The notes: generated by a model not told the origin, from the sequence alone. Positions 1-11,436 are shown, numbered from the stretch's first letter. The stretch is DNA of 64,000 bases from Erodium maritimum (GCA_963921825.1 OY997594.1:37442557-37506556), one strand, 5' to 3'. A program made the numbers and translations.

Positions 1-2051
1 TAGTATTTGCTTATTTTCACACCACCCCCTTAACTATTTTTTTTTTACATTTAGCACCCTTAACTTTTTTTTTCACTTTAGTCCAACGCCATTAAAAAAC
101 AAACGGAAAATAAGAATGTGCAAGGCACATGCTGTTATGTTTACTAAAAATACCTAAACTACCCTCAGTCATATAACTTACATTAAACCCTACCCTTTAC
201 TAAACTAGCCATGTCCTCCTCTCATCTCCATTTCACGCCTCCATCCGCATGCTCCATCTCCGACCGACCAAATTCCGGCTTCCACCTCGCAGTGCTTCAT
301 CATCGAACTGTAATAACCACTTCTGGTCAACGTCAGTCAAACCTGCGAAAAACAGGAAAATTTAAATTTTTTAAGACAGACACTTAATTTAACCTAAATT
401 GACCCCGAGGGTCATACCGGACTTAAGTTGACCCCGTTATCGACCAAAATGAGTTCCAGGGGACTCAGGGCAACTTCCTGATCAATTTGGGAAATGTTGA
501 CTTTTCGCTGGAAAAGTCAACCGGGCGACGTTTTGGTCCATTCGAGGACCGTTTGGGATCCAAAACGCTTAACCGTCGTCGCAGCGGTCTTAGTTGAGCC
601 GTTTCCTTGTAGCCCGTCAAGTTTCGTAATTTCTTGGAAAAAGTGCCCGTTCGGGACCCACCTTGACACATATCCTAAAGGTGGTGGTGTTAGTTTTGGG
701 GGGAAATTGTGTGGTGGAGAGTGATGACCGAAATTATGGGGTTTTAAAGAGAAAAAGAATAGTTTTTAGTTAGTTGTTAGTTGTGTTAATTAGAAAGAGA
801 AGAGAGAAGAAGAGAGTTAGAGAGAGAAGAAGGTGGAGAAGAAGATAGAAGATTAAAAGCTAGGGTTTGGGAGATTATTCAACCGTTGGATCGATTCAAA
901 GCAAGGAGAAAACGTCTTCCCCTCGTCTTCCTCGTTGGTAAGACCTAACCCGATTCTCGTTTCGATTATTTCTCAAAAGCTAGGGTTTGGTTATAAACTA
1001 TGGGTTAGGGTTGTATGGACGTTTTGGAGGTGTTGGAGACGTTTTAGAGGTGTTTGGGGGTGTAATGACACGTTTTCCGGTGACCGGAGGCTCGGGACGA
1101 GCTCCGGCCACCGTGGGTGGTGGCCGGCCGGCCATGAGGTGGCTGGCCGGAGCTGGCAGCAGCCACCACATGGTGGCCGAGCCCCTCCTCAAACCCTAGG
1201 GTCTCGGCCAAGCCTCTTGGGTGGGGCCCACGTGCTCGGTTGCTCGGGTTTTAATGTTCGGGTGGTTTAAAACGTTCCCCGGACCATTTACCCTAAACCG
1301 AATCGAAAATTGGAATTAAATTGGAGAAGTTGTAATTAACGGGTTTTAGGAACTTTAAACGTTAATAAATTGATTTAGAAGTCGGAATTCGATTCCGTCA
1401 AGTGCGTTGGGTTCCTTGAATTATTCTAAGACCGTAGAAACGAAAACGGGGACTTTTGGAGCCCCGGAAGACAATTAACCAAAACCCGGGCAGATTCGCC
1501 ATGTCGGGCAAATCTGGCCTTTACGGGTCCTTTATCGACAATATCGAGTAATTGGGAAGTTTGGGAGTGATCGGCATTGTCGGGGTTACGTTTGGGCGTT
1601 AAGTATGTTAATTTTCGGTTTATTCGTACTAGTTTAAAAGTACTTTGAATTTGTGTTCTTTTAGATCGTGCTACAGACCGAGGCAAAGGGAAGCTCGACG
1701 AGTGACTGGATGTACTTCGGGTGTTGTTGGAGCGCTTTTGGATTTATATACGAGGTAGGGAAAAGTAGCCGGATCTCGGCCCTGATTAGGGAAAGTTAAT
1801 AGTAGAATTGCATGTGACACCGGGGTGTCGTGGGTTGAGTAGAATTATTTAATTATTGAAAAGCATGATACGGGATTGTAGCGGTTAAGAGAAAAGCATG
1901 TGACACTTAGTAGTGTCGTAGGAACAGAGAACTTAGCGAAAATTGAATTACTGGAGGCATATGACCATGCCCGGAGGTTGTTTGTGAAACTAGTGATCTT
2001 AGGACTGTTGGAGGCATCGAGTATGCCGGAGGTTGTTGTGCGTTATTTACT

Positions 2052-2275
2052 GTTGAGTTTGGGTGGCCTTGAGAGCCCGTATTATTTATTGTTGAGTTTG
2101 GGTGGCCTTGAGAGCCCGTATTATTTATTGTTGAGTTTGGGTGGCCTTGAGAGCCCGTATTATTTATTGTTGAGTTGGGTGGCCTTGAGAGTCCGTGTAT
2201 TTATTGTTGAGTTTGGGTGGCCATGAGAGCCCGTGTGTTTATTGTTGAGTTTGGGTGGCCATGAGAGCCCGTGTG
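2052..2275 (+). repeat. 39-bp tandem repeat inside the solo LTR
   Basis: Units beginning gttgagtttgggtggcc start at 2052, 2091 and 2130, a 39-bp period, followed by more divergent units to about 2275. Because 39 is divisible by three the array gives an open frame, which is not a gene. Confidence 0.8.
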
Positions 2276-2479
2276 TTATTATTTGACGTCTTGGGGTTGT
2301 TGAGCCCGTGAGTTAAGTGGGTACGTCTTGGGAGGCCATGATGGCCCGTGGGGTCGTTGAACCCGAGTCTTGACTGTTGAGGTGTCTTGAGTGGCCTTGA
2401 GTGCCTGTTTGTTGAACTTGCTTGTGTTGTGGGTGCGTTTTCCCGAACCGACTGTGTGTCGGGGAGTGGTGTGGATTTT

Positions 2480-2705
2480 GGCAGGTTACGAGCATTCCTG
2501 GGCTGGCCTGACCAAACTCGAGCCTCGGCAGGTTCTGAGCATTCTTCGGCTAGCCTGTTCCGTGTCCGGATCCCGAGAGGTTATGAGCATTCTTCGGCTA
2601 GCCTGATCCGTGACCGGGTCCCGGCAGGTTACGAGCATTCTTCGGCTGGCCTGACCGCGTACGAGGCTCGGCAGGTTCTGAGCATTCTTCGGCTAGCCTG
2701 ATCCG
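2480..2705 (+). repeat. 47-bp tandem repeat inside the solo LTR
   Basis: Five units containing ggcaggttacgagcattc or a close variant start at 2480, 2527, 2575, 2623 and 2670. The same unit, inverted, is at 41161-41350 in the related LTR. Confidence 0.8.
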
Positions 2706-3359
2706 TGTTCTTATCGTTGGGGAAGGTCATTGTTGGTTGTGTTTGTTTTACTTGCGAGTTTGAGGTTGAGTACTTGAGTTGGTGTCGGTTTTGGTGTTGG
2801 TTTTGGTGTTGGTTTTGTGTTGGTTTTAGTTTTGGTGTTACTGGCTTTATCTACTAATTATGCCATAGTCAGTCTGTTATCCGTGGAGGTGAGCAAACGC
2901 TCACCCCTAGCTGCTTTTCCTACAGGTACTGATCACCGGACGGACTAGGTTAGCTCTTGAAGCTTGTGGAGCTTGGAGCGGAGTCTGGTCTTTATTTTGT
3001 TGAGTCTAGTGACGGATATTGTACCTTATCCACTTGTTGGGACGTTTTTGTATTGTAAATACTATTATTTTGCGAAGTGAATGGAAATGTCAGAGCTTTT
3101 ATTCAAAACAGGTTCAAGTGTTTTTATGTTTTAAAATGTTCGCGTCCCGAGTTCGGTTCTCTAAAATTGGGGCGTGACACGAACGCTCCATCATAGCCAC
3201 GACCTCAAGCTCTCCCTATTGTTCTCCACTTCCCCCTTCCTCCGCCGCAGCACCACCCACCTCCCCTTGTTCCAGTCCTGCCCTCCACAACCTCATGCTA
3301 CAGCATGCATTATCTTGGGTCGGCGATGATGTATCCACATGGAATTTGGGGTCTGATCA

Positions 3360-3560
3360 AGGTACGGTTTTAGAGGATTTGAAGGTTTGAGTTTAGGGGA
3401 TTGGGGTTTGATTAGTGTTTATAGGTTAATTTGGATTTGGGGGTTTGATTAGGGTATAGGTTTAGGGGATTTGGGGTTTGATTATGGTTTGGGTTTAGGG
3501 GATTGGGGATTGATTAGTGTTCATAGGTTAATTTGGATTTGGGGGTTTGATTAGCTTATG
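3360..3560 (+). repeat. Short degenerate repeats (ggggtttgattagg type)
   Basis: Variants of ggatttgggggtttgatta alternate with gtttaggggattgggg several times. They lie in the older TIR element between the solo LTR and the palindrome. No coding potential is seen. Confidence 0.6.
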
Positions 3561-3918
3561 GTTCGTTTCTCTCACCATGTCCATGGAAGTATTTTTTTGA
3601 TCTTCTACTCCTCTTTGCTCTACCTAGTAATAGAAGCTATCCATTTAACCAGAAGCTATTCATGAATGTTTTGTGTTTGTCGACAAAATAGTAGATATTG
3701 AGAAAAATAAAGTGGGTCGATTTTGTGATTAAATAATGTTGTTAATTGATTCGTGGGTTTTCGGAATAGAATGGATTTGAAGAAGAAAGAGAATTTTGGA
3801 ATTAAACTGAAATGAATGGATTTATAGGAACTGAAATGATGAACCTTCGTGGGTTTTGATTCTGCAAAAAGAAAGAGAGAAAAAAAATATTTTTTAAAAG
3901 AAAAATAATTAAAACCCA

Positions 3919-4014
3919 CGAGAGCCATAGAATCCCCTCAAAGTGATGTTAACAGAGCGCACCGAACCCTTGAGAGCCATAGGATCCCCCAAAGTGATGT
4001 CAGCAGAGCGCACC
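3919..4014 (+). repeat. Tandem duplication, 53-bp period
   Basis: A block starting gagagccataga and ending cagagcgcacc recurs with few changes at 3919-3962 and 3972-4014, immediately left of the palindrome. Confidence 0.7.
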
Positions 4015-4055
4015 AGATGCTGACACGTGGACAATAAATATATAAAACACCGCAC

Positions 4056-4262
4056 CTTATTGTGCAAACTACGAACTCACCAGGTGCTGACACGTGGCGC
4101 GCACAGTGCTGATAGTTTGCGCAGCACGGTGCTAATAGTTTAGCACAAATGCAAACTATCCGCACTGTGCGCGCAAACTATTAGTACCGTGCTGCGCAAA
4201 CTATCAGCACTGTGCGCGCCACGTGTCAGCACCTGGTGAGTTCGTAGTTTGCACAATAAGGG
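4056..4262. repeat. Near-perfect palindrome (arms about 86 bp)
   Basis: Bases 4056-4140 read as the inverted complement of 4175-4262, with one clear mismatch near the inner end, around a spacer of about 35 bp. Each arm contains gctgacacgtggcgcgc, with a CACGTG core. An RNA copy would fold into a long hairpin. It is probably a small foldback element. Confidence 0.85.
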
Positions 4263-4279
4263 TGGTTTTTACTGGATAG

Positions 4280-4283
<4 letters not shown>

Positions 4284-4321
<38 letters not shown>
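4284..4321. repeat. (TA)n microsatellite
   Basis: An uninterrupted run of alternating T and A follows the palindrome. Confidence 0.9.
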
Positions 4322-4324
<3 letters not shown>

Positions 4325-4705
4325 ATACAATCTGTTTTTTTATATTTTTTAAAATAAAATATTATTATTTTTAATTAAAATATAATATATAAATAAATCT
4401 ATTTTGGAAAATAAAAAAATTCTGAAAATTAAAAAAAAGTATTAACAAAAAACCGATAAAAAATTAATGATAAAAATAAACAAAAATTACTCATTTTGAA
4501 ATTTAGAAGAATGAATGGCATAGTTTTGAAAATTTGATGGTTAATGAAGGGTATTTTAGACTTTTTACATCTTTTAGATGAAAAGTTAACGGAGTTGGAC
4601 TAAAGTGAAAAAAATTAAAGTTAAGGGTGCTAGATGTAAAAAAAAATAGTTAAGGGGTGATGTGAAAATATGCCAATACTAAGGGAGGTTATGTGTAATT
4701 TTCCC

Positions 4706-5230
4706 CAAAAAGTAATATGATAGTTTTACTAAAAAGTCATTCCCACTTACTAAAAAGTGTTGTTTTTTTGCAGTCAACAACTCAATTGTATCTCATCCCT
4801 CCATTCTTAAAATAGATGGCGTAGATTGGTTCTCAAGGTTTTTAGGTTAAGACATGGTTTGTATTAGATTTCTCCTCATGTGTAGACTATGAAACAATGC
4901 GAATTGGAAAACAATGATTTAAACGTAGAGAACTAAATAAATAAAAACTGATTCACAGTACTACAATTCAATTAGAGAATTAATTAGAAAAATTAACTGA
5001 ATATAATTAGTTAATTAACAGCATTGATAATAAAATGTGGCCTCCTCCCATCCGTGGCCTTAGGCAACTGCCTTTTTGGCCAAATAGGAGGGCCGACCCT
5101 GTATGAGTGGAGATGAATTGTGTAGTGCTTTGGGTGATGAATTGTGTGGCTTGAATGACTTTTCATAGTTTTTAGGATAAGAGTGGTTTTCAATACATTA
5201 TGCCTCTTGTTTTATAATATATATTATCCA
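4706..5230. repeat. Terminus of a MULE-type foldback family and intergenic sequence
   Basis: Bases 4712-4886 closely match 11089-11257, the right end of the foldback element at 9943-11257, including the terminal motif taggttaagacatggtttg. A second, shorter match to the terminal motif is at about 5160-5195. No left end is seen, so this is a remnant. No gene is supported in this stretch. Confidence 0.5.
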
Positions 5231-5429
5231 CACAACAATCAGTTATAACTTAGATTGTCACACGACAACCAAGTATAGCGTAAATTATTTGCAGGTCAGC
5301 TGATTGTAGAATACAAATTGTCTATTTCGTATTATAGAATAAAACATAGGGATAAAAGATTCAATTTCACATATACAAAGGTGGTGGAGACAGGGCGACA
5401 TGATCTCCCTTTTAGTATTACATGCATTT

Positions 5430-5705
5430 TTCTTTTTCTTTTTTTGATCGGCAAAGAAAATTTGATTGAAATGTCTTTTGAGGCGAAAGAGGAGTTACAA
5501 GAACCAGCTACAATTCAACAAAAGAGTCCCCAAGACGATCATATGTCGACTATAAGAGACTACAGAAGTTAAAAAGGAAAAACAAGGAAATAAAAAAATA
5601 TTAAACAATCCACTCAATACCGTAACACCAAGAGCTTATCAAAGATCGTATGCAGAGAATGGAACTTGAATGTTTCCATGTATTCAGAAGAAGCTCCTAC
5701 ACAGA
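5430..5705 (-). mobile_element. Possible LINE 3' tail (minus strand)
   Basis: A T-rich run ending ctttttttgatcggcaaag, followed by gaaaatttgattgaaatg, is the layout of an inverted LINE 3' end with poly(A). Nothing beyond the tail is recognisable, so identity is uncertain. Confidence 0.35.
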
Positions 5706-5707
5706 AG

Positions 5708-6765
5708 GTTTTTTTTTTTTTTTTGCGGCCTAAGTAACAACCATGATCCAGGCTTTAAGAAGGTGAGACTTGGTGGAAATCGAAGCAACTGAAGAATAAG
5801 AAATACGAGTGGAGGAAGCAAGAAGTATGAGCTTCCAAAGAAGGAATATCAGCAGGATCAACTGAAAAGGTGAAGCACTAACAACCAGTAGAACTGAAAT
5901 ATGAAACACAAAGCTGAGATTATGAATCCAATGAGATGCATCTTGCGGGAAAGAGCACCAAAAAGTAGAAGATGAAGAAGAAGCAAAGGAGCTTATTGTA
6001 GGAATTGCAACACAAAGAAAGGTCAAGATTGAGCTGAAACGGGCCTGTAAAGAGACAAGAGAAGACGCAAAAACACTCGAACATAGATTATGAACTACCC
6101 ACAACACTCAGAATGAAGAAGAGGACGAAGGAGAGGAAGAAGAACCCACACACAAAAGGGCCATTGAGGACCTAGAACCACCACAAAGAGCCTTACCAAA
6201 CTCACCATACTCCCCCAAACCCCACCCAAACCCTCCCCAAATCCCAACCCAAAAGGAATAAATGAGGAGAAGAAATAATCTCAGAATAGGGAACAAGAGA
6301 AAGCTTTGGAAAAGAGCTTGCCCAGGATTCCAAAAGGAGAAACAGAGACGGATGGCCTAAGGAGCCAAAGAGCATAAGGAGAACCTTTGCTTACTCCCCA
6401 TGCAATTAAAAACAGAAAAGAGCCTTACAGCCACATCCCAAGACTCTATAGTAATAATATTTCTATAAAGCTAGTTATCTGAAAATTACAAACAGACGTG
6501 CACCCCATTACTAAACCAAATCTGAACCAGGGCATAAAGAGCAGCAGACTTTGAACAACAAGATAAAGCAGAGTCTTTCCAATTTTGGAAGGAAAAATAA
6601 ATCCCAGAGCTTTGAAAATTGGCAACTTCCCAACTATATGCTTGATTGATGATTTTGTCAAAGATTTTAGAAACTGAGAGGATGGTTCCATTAAATAGGA
6701 GTGCATTTCTTGATAACCAGATTTGCAAACAACAAATCTAAGCCAAATTTTCTCGATCATTCTTT
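5708..6765 (-). mobile_element. 5'-truncated LINE remnant (C-terminal region and 3' UTR)
   Basis: Read on the minus strand, 6728-6486 encodes a piece with WLSRNALLFNG and a following DKIINQAYSW, matching the linker of plant LINE ORF2 between the zinc-binding region and RNase H. Downstream is non-coding sequence ending in a T tract at 5709-5724, the inverted poly(A) tail. No reverse transcriptase is present; strong 5' truncation is normal for LINE copies. Target duplications were not identified. Confidence 0.6.
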
Positions 6766-7200
6766 TTTTATTACAACATTAGTTAGACTAAAAAACTAAA
6801 ACTAGAGAAACAATCCAACCTTTAATCATGAACTTGAGGAATAACTATCATACCTAAAAAAATTTAGACGAAAAGTGATATCATTTTGTCCACATGTATA
6901 CCTCAATTATCATTGTATTTGCATTTCTAGGTTTTTTTTCGATTTCTTTGGCATTTGGTGATTTACTTTGTTTATATTTATTTTTTTGGGGATTTTGGTT
7001 GGTAAACGGAAGTTTTAGGTTTATTGTCCTTACAAATGAAAAAAGAAAGGCAAAAGCATAAAAGCAAAAAGGAGTAAGTTTTATGAGGTAGATTCTAGAC
7101 CTCGGCCACTAACGACCACCACCAGATGACTCGACTGGGGATTTTGTTTAGTGGTATTCGGTAAGTTCTATCAGTTCTGCTTGAGAAACTGCTTTATAGG
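6766..7200. other. Intergenic stretch
   Basis: AT-rich sequence with no convincing gene, RNA gene or repeat. Confidence 0.5.
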
Positions 7201-7203
7201 TTA

Positions 7204-7620
7204 TAATCATTTTCTTTGGCATCCTACATTACAAAAGCTAGATAGCACATTACAAGGGAAAAAAACTTGTTATAGGCACTTTCTCTGCCATCCTACGTTA
7301 GAAAAGCTAGATAGCACACTACAAGGAAAAAAAAGCTTTTGCGATTTCATTATGGAATCGCAAAAGTTGTGTATGTTGTCGCAGGTTGCTAAGTAATTTT
7401 TGCGACCTCATAATACTGTGTCACATCGTTTGGTTGTGGTCATTTACTTTTACGATGGTATAGAACGTCGTCGTAGTAATTGAAGGCCTCTACGACGTCA
7501 CCTTCACCATCGTAGATGGAAATGAATCCCATAAGATATAAATAGTGTCAGAGAACTATTACGACGAACTCTCTACGACTCCATGTATAATGTCGTAGAG
7601 GATTGTATGAGAACAAGACA
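7204..7620 (+). mobile_element. CACTA (En/Spm) terminus with subterminal repeats, partly duplicated
   Basis: A terminus beginning cactacaaggaaaaaaaagc at 7317 matches the conserved CACTACAAGAAAA end of plant CACTA transposons. It is followed to about 7620 by many tacgacg/cgtcgta motifs in both orientations, as expected of subterminal transposase-binding repeats. A similar cacattacaaggg lies 71 bp upstream inside a 69-bp duplication (7220 and 7289). The opposite end was not found, so this is a truncated copy. Confidence 0.6.
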
Positions 7621-8131
7621 TGGATTTGATAATGCACGTTGTCGCTATCAAAATCCAAACCATGAAGAGCGAGGCTGACCTAGTACCTCAATGGAAGAGT
7701 TACCGGCAGCTGAACACGAAGGTCATTGGCATTTGGGTTACCCCATTTTCGAACTGGTATAAAAATACATGATAGGTTCGACCATGCTTGACTAGTTGAT
7801 TTAAACCACAATTGATCGGTAGAGAATTTGGTTTAAATCGAAATGGATTGGTTCAATAGTGAGCTGCTCTGGCTAGCAATTAATAAGTCATTTTTCTCCG
7901 TTTTTTGTGACACAAAACAGATGATATTTCTCTAAAAGATTGAGATCTTTAAACCCCAACCAATCAATAACCCATCATTAGTTAGTGAAGTACAATTATG
8001 CATACAATTTCAGTAGAGAATTGAAACGGGATATTTATTTTTATGTCGTTGATAAAAACACACGGTAGGAGACGCAGACAGTAGAGAAACAAAACACTAA
8101 ATAAAGAAAACGAGACACACGACTTGAGCAT
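7621..8131. other. Intergenic stretch and likely SDR 3' UTR
   Basis: No gene is seen. The part nearest 8131 lies downstream of the minus-strand SDR stop codon and probably contains its 3' UTR; no clear polyadenylation signal could be fixed. Confidence 0.4.
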
Positions 8132-9169
8132 TCAAGCATTGACCGGAGTGCCACCATTGGGGTGGAGAACCTGTCCCGACATGTAAGACGAGCAGACGTT
8201 ACACGCCAGGAACACAAACGACGGCGCAATCTCCCACGGCTGTCCCGCCCTGCCAAGCGGCACTTCCTTCCCGAATCCCTCGCACTCCTCCTCGCTGAAG
8301 GAGGCCGGGATCAAAGGCGTCCACACTGGCCCCGGCGCAACCCCGTTCACCCTTATCCCCTTGCTAGCCAACTGCAGCGCTAGCGCTCTTGTGAAGGCCA
8401 CTATCGCTCCCTTGGTCGAGGTGTACTCTATCAGACTCGGATGCCCCTTATACGCGTTCACCGACGTCGTGTTTATTATGCTGCTCCCCTCCTTCATGTG
8501 CGGAAGACACCGCCTGTACAAATTTCCACAGCTCAATGCATTAATTCAACAACTAGTATATAAACAACAAGTTCAAAGTTCAAATATACTTACTTGGTCA
8601 TGAACAAGTATGAGAAGATGTTGGTCCGGAAAGTCCTCTCGAGCCTCTGCTCGTCGATCTCCTCGATGGAGGCGCACTTGTACTGCTCGGCGGCGTTGTT
8701 GACGAGAATGTCAACGCGGCCGAAGGTGTTGGCTACCTGGTCGACGACCCTCTTGCAGTGGTCGTCATAGCCCAGATCAGCAGCGATCATGATGGGGTCC
8801 TTGGCGTCCGAGGTCTTCACCCGCTTGATCATCTCAAGGGTCTCGCGCGCGTCCTTGTCCTCCTGACCCTTCACATAGGTGAAGGCCACGGTCGCCCCTT
8901 CTTGCGCAAAAGAGTGGCACACGGCTCTGCCTATGCCCGAGTCGCCGCCCGTCACTATCGCCACCTTTCCCTGTACACATTCATATATAATGATCAAGTA
9001 TATACTAGCTTAAGGCCTCGATAATCATTGGGCCGGTCTTAAGTACCTGAAGCTTGTTGGAGGGCTTGTAATCAGGAGTGGAATACTGAGGGGTGGGGTC
9101 CATGACGTGTTCTTGGCCTGGCTGCCTCTCCTGCCTCTGTCGGGGAAATTGTGAGCCGTTGTGAGCCAT
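8132..9169 (-). CDS. Short-chain dehydrogenase/reductase, glucose/ribitol dehydrogenase-like
   Basis: An NAD(P)-dependent oxidoreductase of the classical SDR fold, close to plant glucose-and-ribitol-dehydrogenase homologues of seeds and stressed tissue. Three exons: 9169-9047, 8970-8594 and 8513-8132, joined by 76- and 80-bp GT-AG introns, give 882 nt or 293 codons plus stop, the usual family length. Visible motifs are TGGDSGIG for the cofactor, VNNAAEQ, then Ser in INTTSV and the YTSTK active-site Tyr and Lys; the end is PNGGTPVNA. The N-terminal extension holds QYSTPDYKPSNKLQ. I chose the ATG at 9169 because a TATA box lies at 9293-9302, so the in-frame ATG at 9292 should be upstream of transcription start. 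That longer start would add a Ser/Arg/Thr-rich, plastid-like leader. The natural substrate cannot be read from sequence. Confidence 0.92.
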
Positions 9170-9292
9170 TGTTCTCGAAACGGGCTTATGGGTCGCCGGA
9201 AGCGTGGTCGGAGAAGTGTTTGTCCGGAGAGAGGAAGACCGAGATACTCTGGTTGGTAGGACTGTGGAGGAAGAGATGGAGCGACAGAGCAT

Positions 9293-9426
9293 GTATATAT
9301 AGCAAGAGTGAAGTAGGGTGAAGCGGTGGTCATAAGGGGAGTGCTGACGGTAATTATAGTAAGCTACGAAGCGCACGTGTCGGGAGAAGGTGCACGTGTC
9401 TTATTAAATGAAAGCGGCGGACACGT
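9293..9426 (-). promoter_or_regulatory. SDR promoter: TATA box and ABRE/G-box motifs
   Basis: On the minus strand a CTATATATA box lies at 9294-9302, about 125 bp before the chosen start codon. Upstream are two CACGTG G-boxes, at 9374-9379 and 9393-9398, each within gcacgtgtc, and a third ACGT core at 9421-9426. Clustered ABRE-like motifs near a TATA box are known in abscisic-acid and seed-responsive plant promoters, fitting the SDR family. Motifs are seen; regulation is inferred. Confidence 0.6.
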
Positions 9427-9933
9427 TTGAAGAAACACATGTACAGCGTCTTGATTTTAGAATGCAGGCATGTGAAAGAAAGGAGAAGCCTCTGGGTCTT
9501 CTTATCGATATATACCTTGCTTAATTCTTGGATACGAGCCCTAAAGGCTAAATCTTGTTACTTTAATTGGCGATGAAGCCATTTACAGTCTCATAAATGT
9601 TGTATGCATCCTTCTCACATAGAGATTACCTGGCTGTTACGGAAACCTTTGGATTATGATATACAATGAAATATTTTCGATTTGTTTCTATATTAGCAAG
9701 TTTTGTATTACAACTTCTAAACAGAAGACAAGGGTTACACCCTAAGTATAAATAACATAAATGTACAACAATAAGTAAGAGTAATAGACAAATAGCTAAA
9801 ATATCAAATTTTAAAAACAATAAACAAATCGGGATCTGAACAAAGGACAATGAATACAAAATTACCTAAAAACAATCTAAAACACTCGATTTCCCAACCG
9901 TACAGCTCGAAAATAACGAAAAAAATAAACGAA
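9427..9933. other. Intergenic stretch
   Basis: AT-rich spacer between the SDR promoter and the foldback element. No gene is supported. Confidence 0.5.
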
Positions 9934-9942
9934 CCCAACAAG

Positions 9943-11257
9943 GGAGGTGAAATCGGCTACAAACCACTCTTAACCTAAAAACTAGAGAATCAATCCTAGA
10001 CACACACACCTAACATCCAACATTCACCATGATGCCACATCATCACCCTAATTTCACTCAAACTCATGCCACTTTCATCCTTTCTTACACAAGCAAGGGC
10101 ATAATATGGTGCCATGTGGACAAGTGTCCATTTTTTTCTTCACCAATTCACTAATTTAATATTTCCCGATTCGTTTGAACTCCGATTAGCTTCAAACTTG
10201 CGCCAATATTTTTATTTTTTCAAGGGCTTTAAATCAAGATCAATCATGAATATATTTTGAAGCACGAAAATAAAAAGGTATATTGCACTGATAAAAATAA
10301 TGTTGGGTGTTGATAAATGTTCACTAATAAATATTTTATATCGGAGGTATCAAACTAGTGTTAAATGTTGATAAAAACATGTACTGAGGTGATAAAAATC
10401 ATGTTCAATTTTGATAATAAGTGTGATAAACTAGAGTTTAGCGTTGATAAAAAAAACATGTTAAGAGGTGATAAAAACACATGTAATTTAATGATAAACA
10501 TAGTGTTTCGTGTTGATAAAACTGGTGTTTATAAAAAGCACGTGATGAGATGATAAAAATCATGATCAGTTTTGGAGAATGGGGTGATAAAACCAGTGTA
10601 GAGTGTTGATAAAACCAGAGCAAAGTGTTGATAAAAATTAGCCATATATAATTTCTTTAAAAACCAGCCCCGAAAAAAAAAATTGTGCTTAAAAAAATAT
10701 GTGATGGGGGTGGTAAAACACACGTAATTGAATCATAAACCTAATGTTTAGTGTTGATAAAACTAGTGTTCATGAAAAGCACGCGATGAGGTGATAAAAT
10801 CATGATTAGTTTTGGAAAATGAGGTGATAAAACCAGTGTAAAGTGTTGATAAAACCAGTGTAAAAGTGTTGATAAATCCAGAGCAAAGTGTTGATAAAAA
10901 TTATCCAGATTTTTTTAAAAAAATCAACACCGAAATAATTTTTTTTTTCGTGCTTCAAAATATATTCATGACTGATCTTGATTTAAAGCCCTTAAAAAAA
11001 CAAAACTAATGGCGCAAGTTTGAAGCCAATCGGAGTTCAAACGAAACGGGAAAAATTAAATTAGTGAATTGATTAAAAATAATAATATGATAGTTTTACT
11101 GAAAAACCCTTACCACTTACTAAAAAGTGCTGTTTTTTTTTTGCAGTAAACAAGTCAACTACTCAATTGCATCTCATCCATTCATTCTTAAAATGGATGG
11201 CTTAGATTGGTTCTCTAGTTTTTAGGTTAAGACATGGTTTGTATTTGATTTCTCCTC
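9943..11257. mobile_element. MULE-type foldback element with perfect 9-bp target duplication
   Basis: The 9-bp direct repeat cccaacaag flanks the element at 9934-9942 and 11258-11266. Terminal inverted repeats of about 55 bp share cttaacctaaaaactagaga. A second inverted pair lies inside, at about 10140-10275 and 10938-11075, containing gctttaaatcaagatcaatc and its complement in slightly diverged form. Nine-base duplications point to the Mutator superfamily. There is no transposase frame, so it is non-autonomous. The centre is an array of short gttgataaaa repeats. Confidence 0.8.
10280..10905 (+). repeat. Array of short gttgataaaa repeats inside the foldback element
   Basis: The core gttgataaaa or gtgataaaa recurs more than fifteen times at irregular spacing of about 18-45 bp, often with ccagtgtaaagt between. 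Spacing and intervening sequence vary, which excludes a CRISPR array. It may be a set of transposase-binding or replication-slippage repeats. Confidence 0.75.
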
Positions 11258-11436
11258 CCCAACAAGGGGCTAAAAACACAAACAAACAAGTCTAAAACCT
11301 ATAAATAACAACCAGGACCGACCCAATAAATTCGGGGGCCTAAACCGAAGACTTATACAAGTGGTTTTCCTTAAAAATCAAGAGATTGGACTTTAATATG
11401 ATATGTTAAATGTACCTAAATAGAACTTTATTTAAA

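Larger units (their letters stand above)
309..3179 (+). mobile_element. Solo LTR of a Ty3/gypsy-type element
   Basis: The unit begins TGTAATAACC and ends GGGGCGTGACA, and is flanked by the perfect 5-bp duplication cgaac at 304-308 and 3180-3184. It is 2871 bp long with no internal gag-pol, so it is a solo LTR left by recombination between two LTRs. The GGGGCGTGACA end is typical of plant chromovirus (Tekay/Del-like) LTRs, which is family knowledge. A longer relative lies inverted at 40438-52477. Open frames inside it are repeat artefacts. Confidence 0.85.
1..4705. mobile_element. Large TIR element, left end cut by the window, with nested insertions
   Basis: Bases 1 to about 110 are the inverted complement of about 4580-4680; both carry the phrases ttagcacccttaac and ctttagtccaac or their complements. 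The right terminus continues outward to about 4705, so the left terminus lies just outside the window. Terminal repeats with this reiterated layout resemble MULE-type non-autonomous elements, but the target duplication cannot be checked. No transposase frame is present. Inside are a solo LTR, short tandem repeats, a palindrome and a TA run. The class is inferred; the inverted ends are seen directly. Confidence 0.6.

Noticed and set aside
1900-2226. Open frame of 108 codons with repeated LLSLGGLESPYY segments
   Set aside because: It is the translation of a 39-bp tandem repeat inside a solo LTR; the period divisible by three keeps it open.
8162-8383. Plus-strand frame within the SDR gene
   Set aside because: It is antisense to conserved SDR coding sequence and has no family features.
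9047-9376. Longest version of the SDR first exon starting at 9376
   Set aside because: It lies upstream of the TATA box and overlaps the G-box at 9374-9379; the leader is not like known family members.
10280-10905. Regular short repeats that could suggest a CRISPR array
   Set aside because: Repeat cores are only about 10 bp, spacing is irregular, spacers resemble each other, and the context is a plant transposon.
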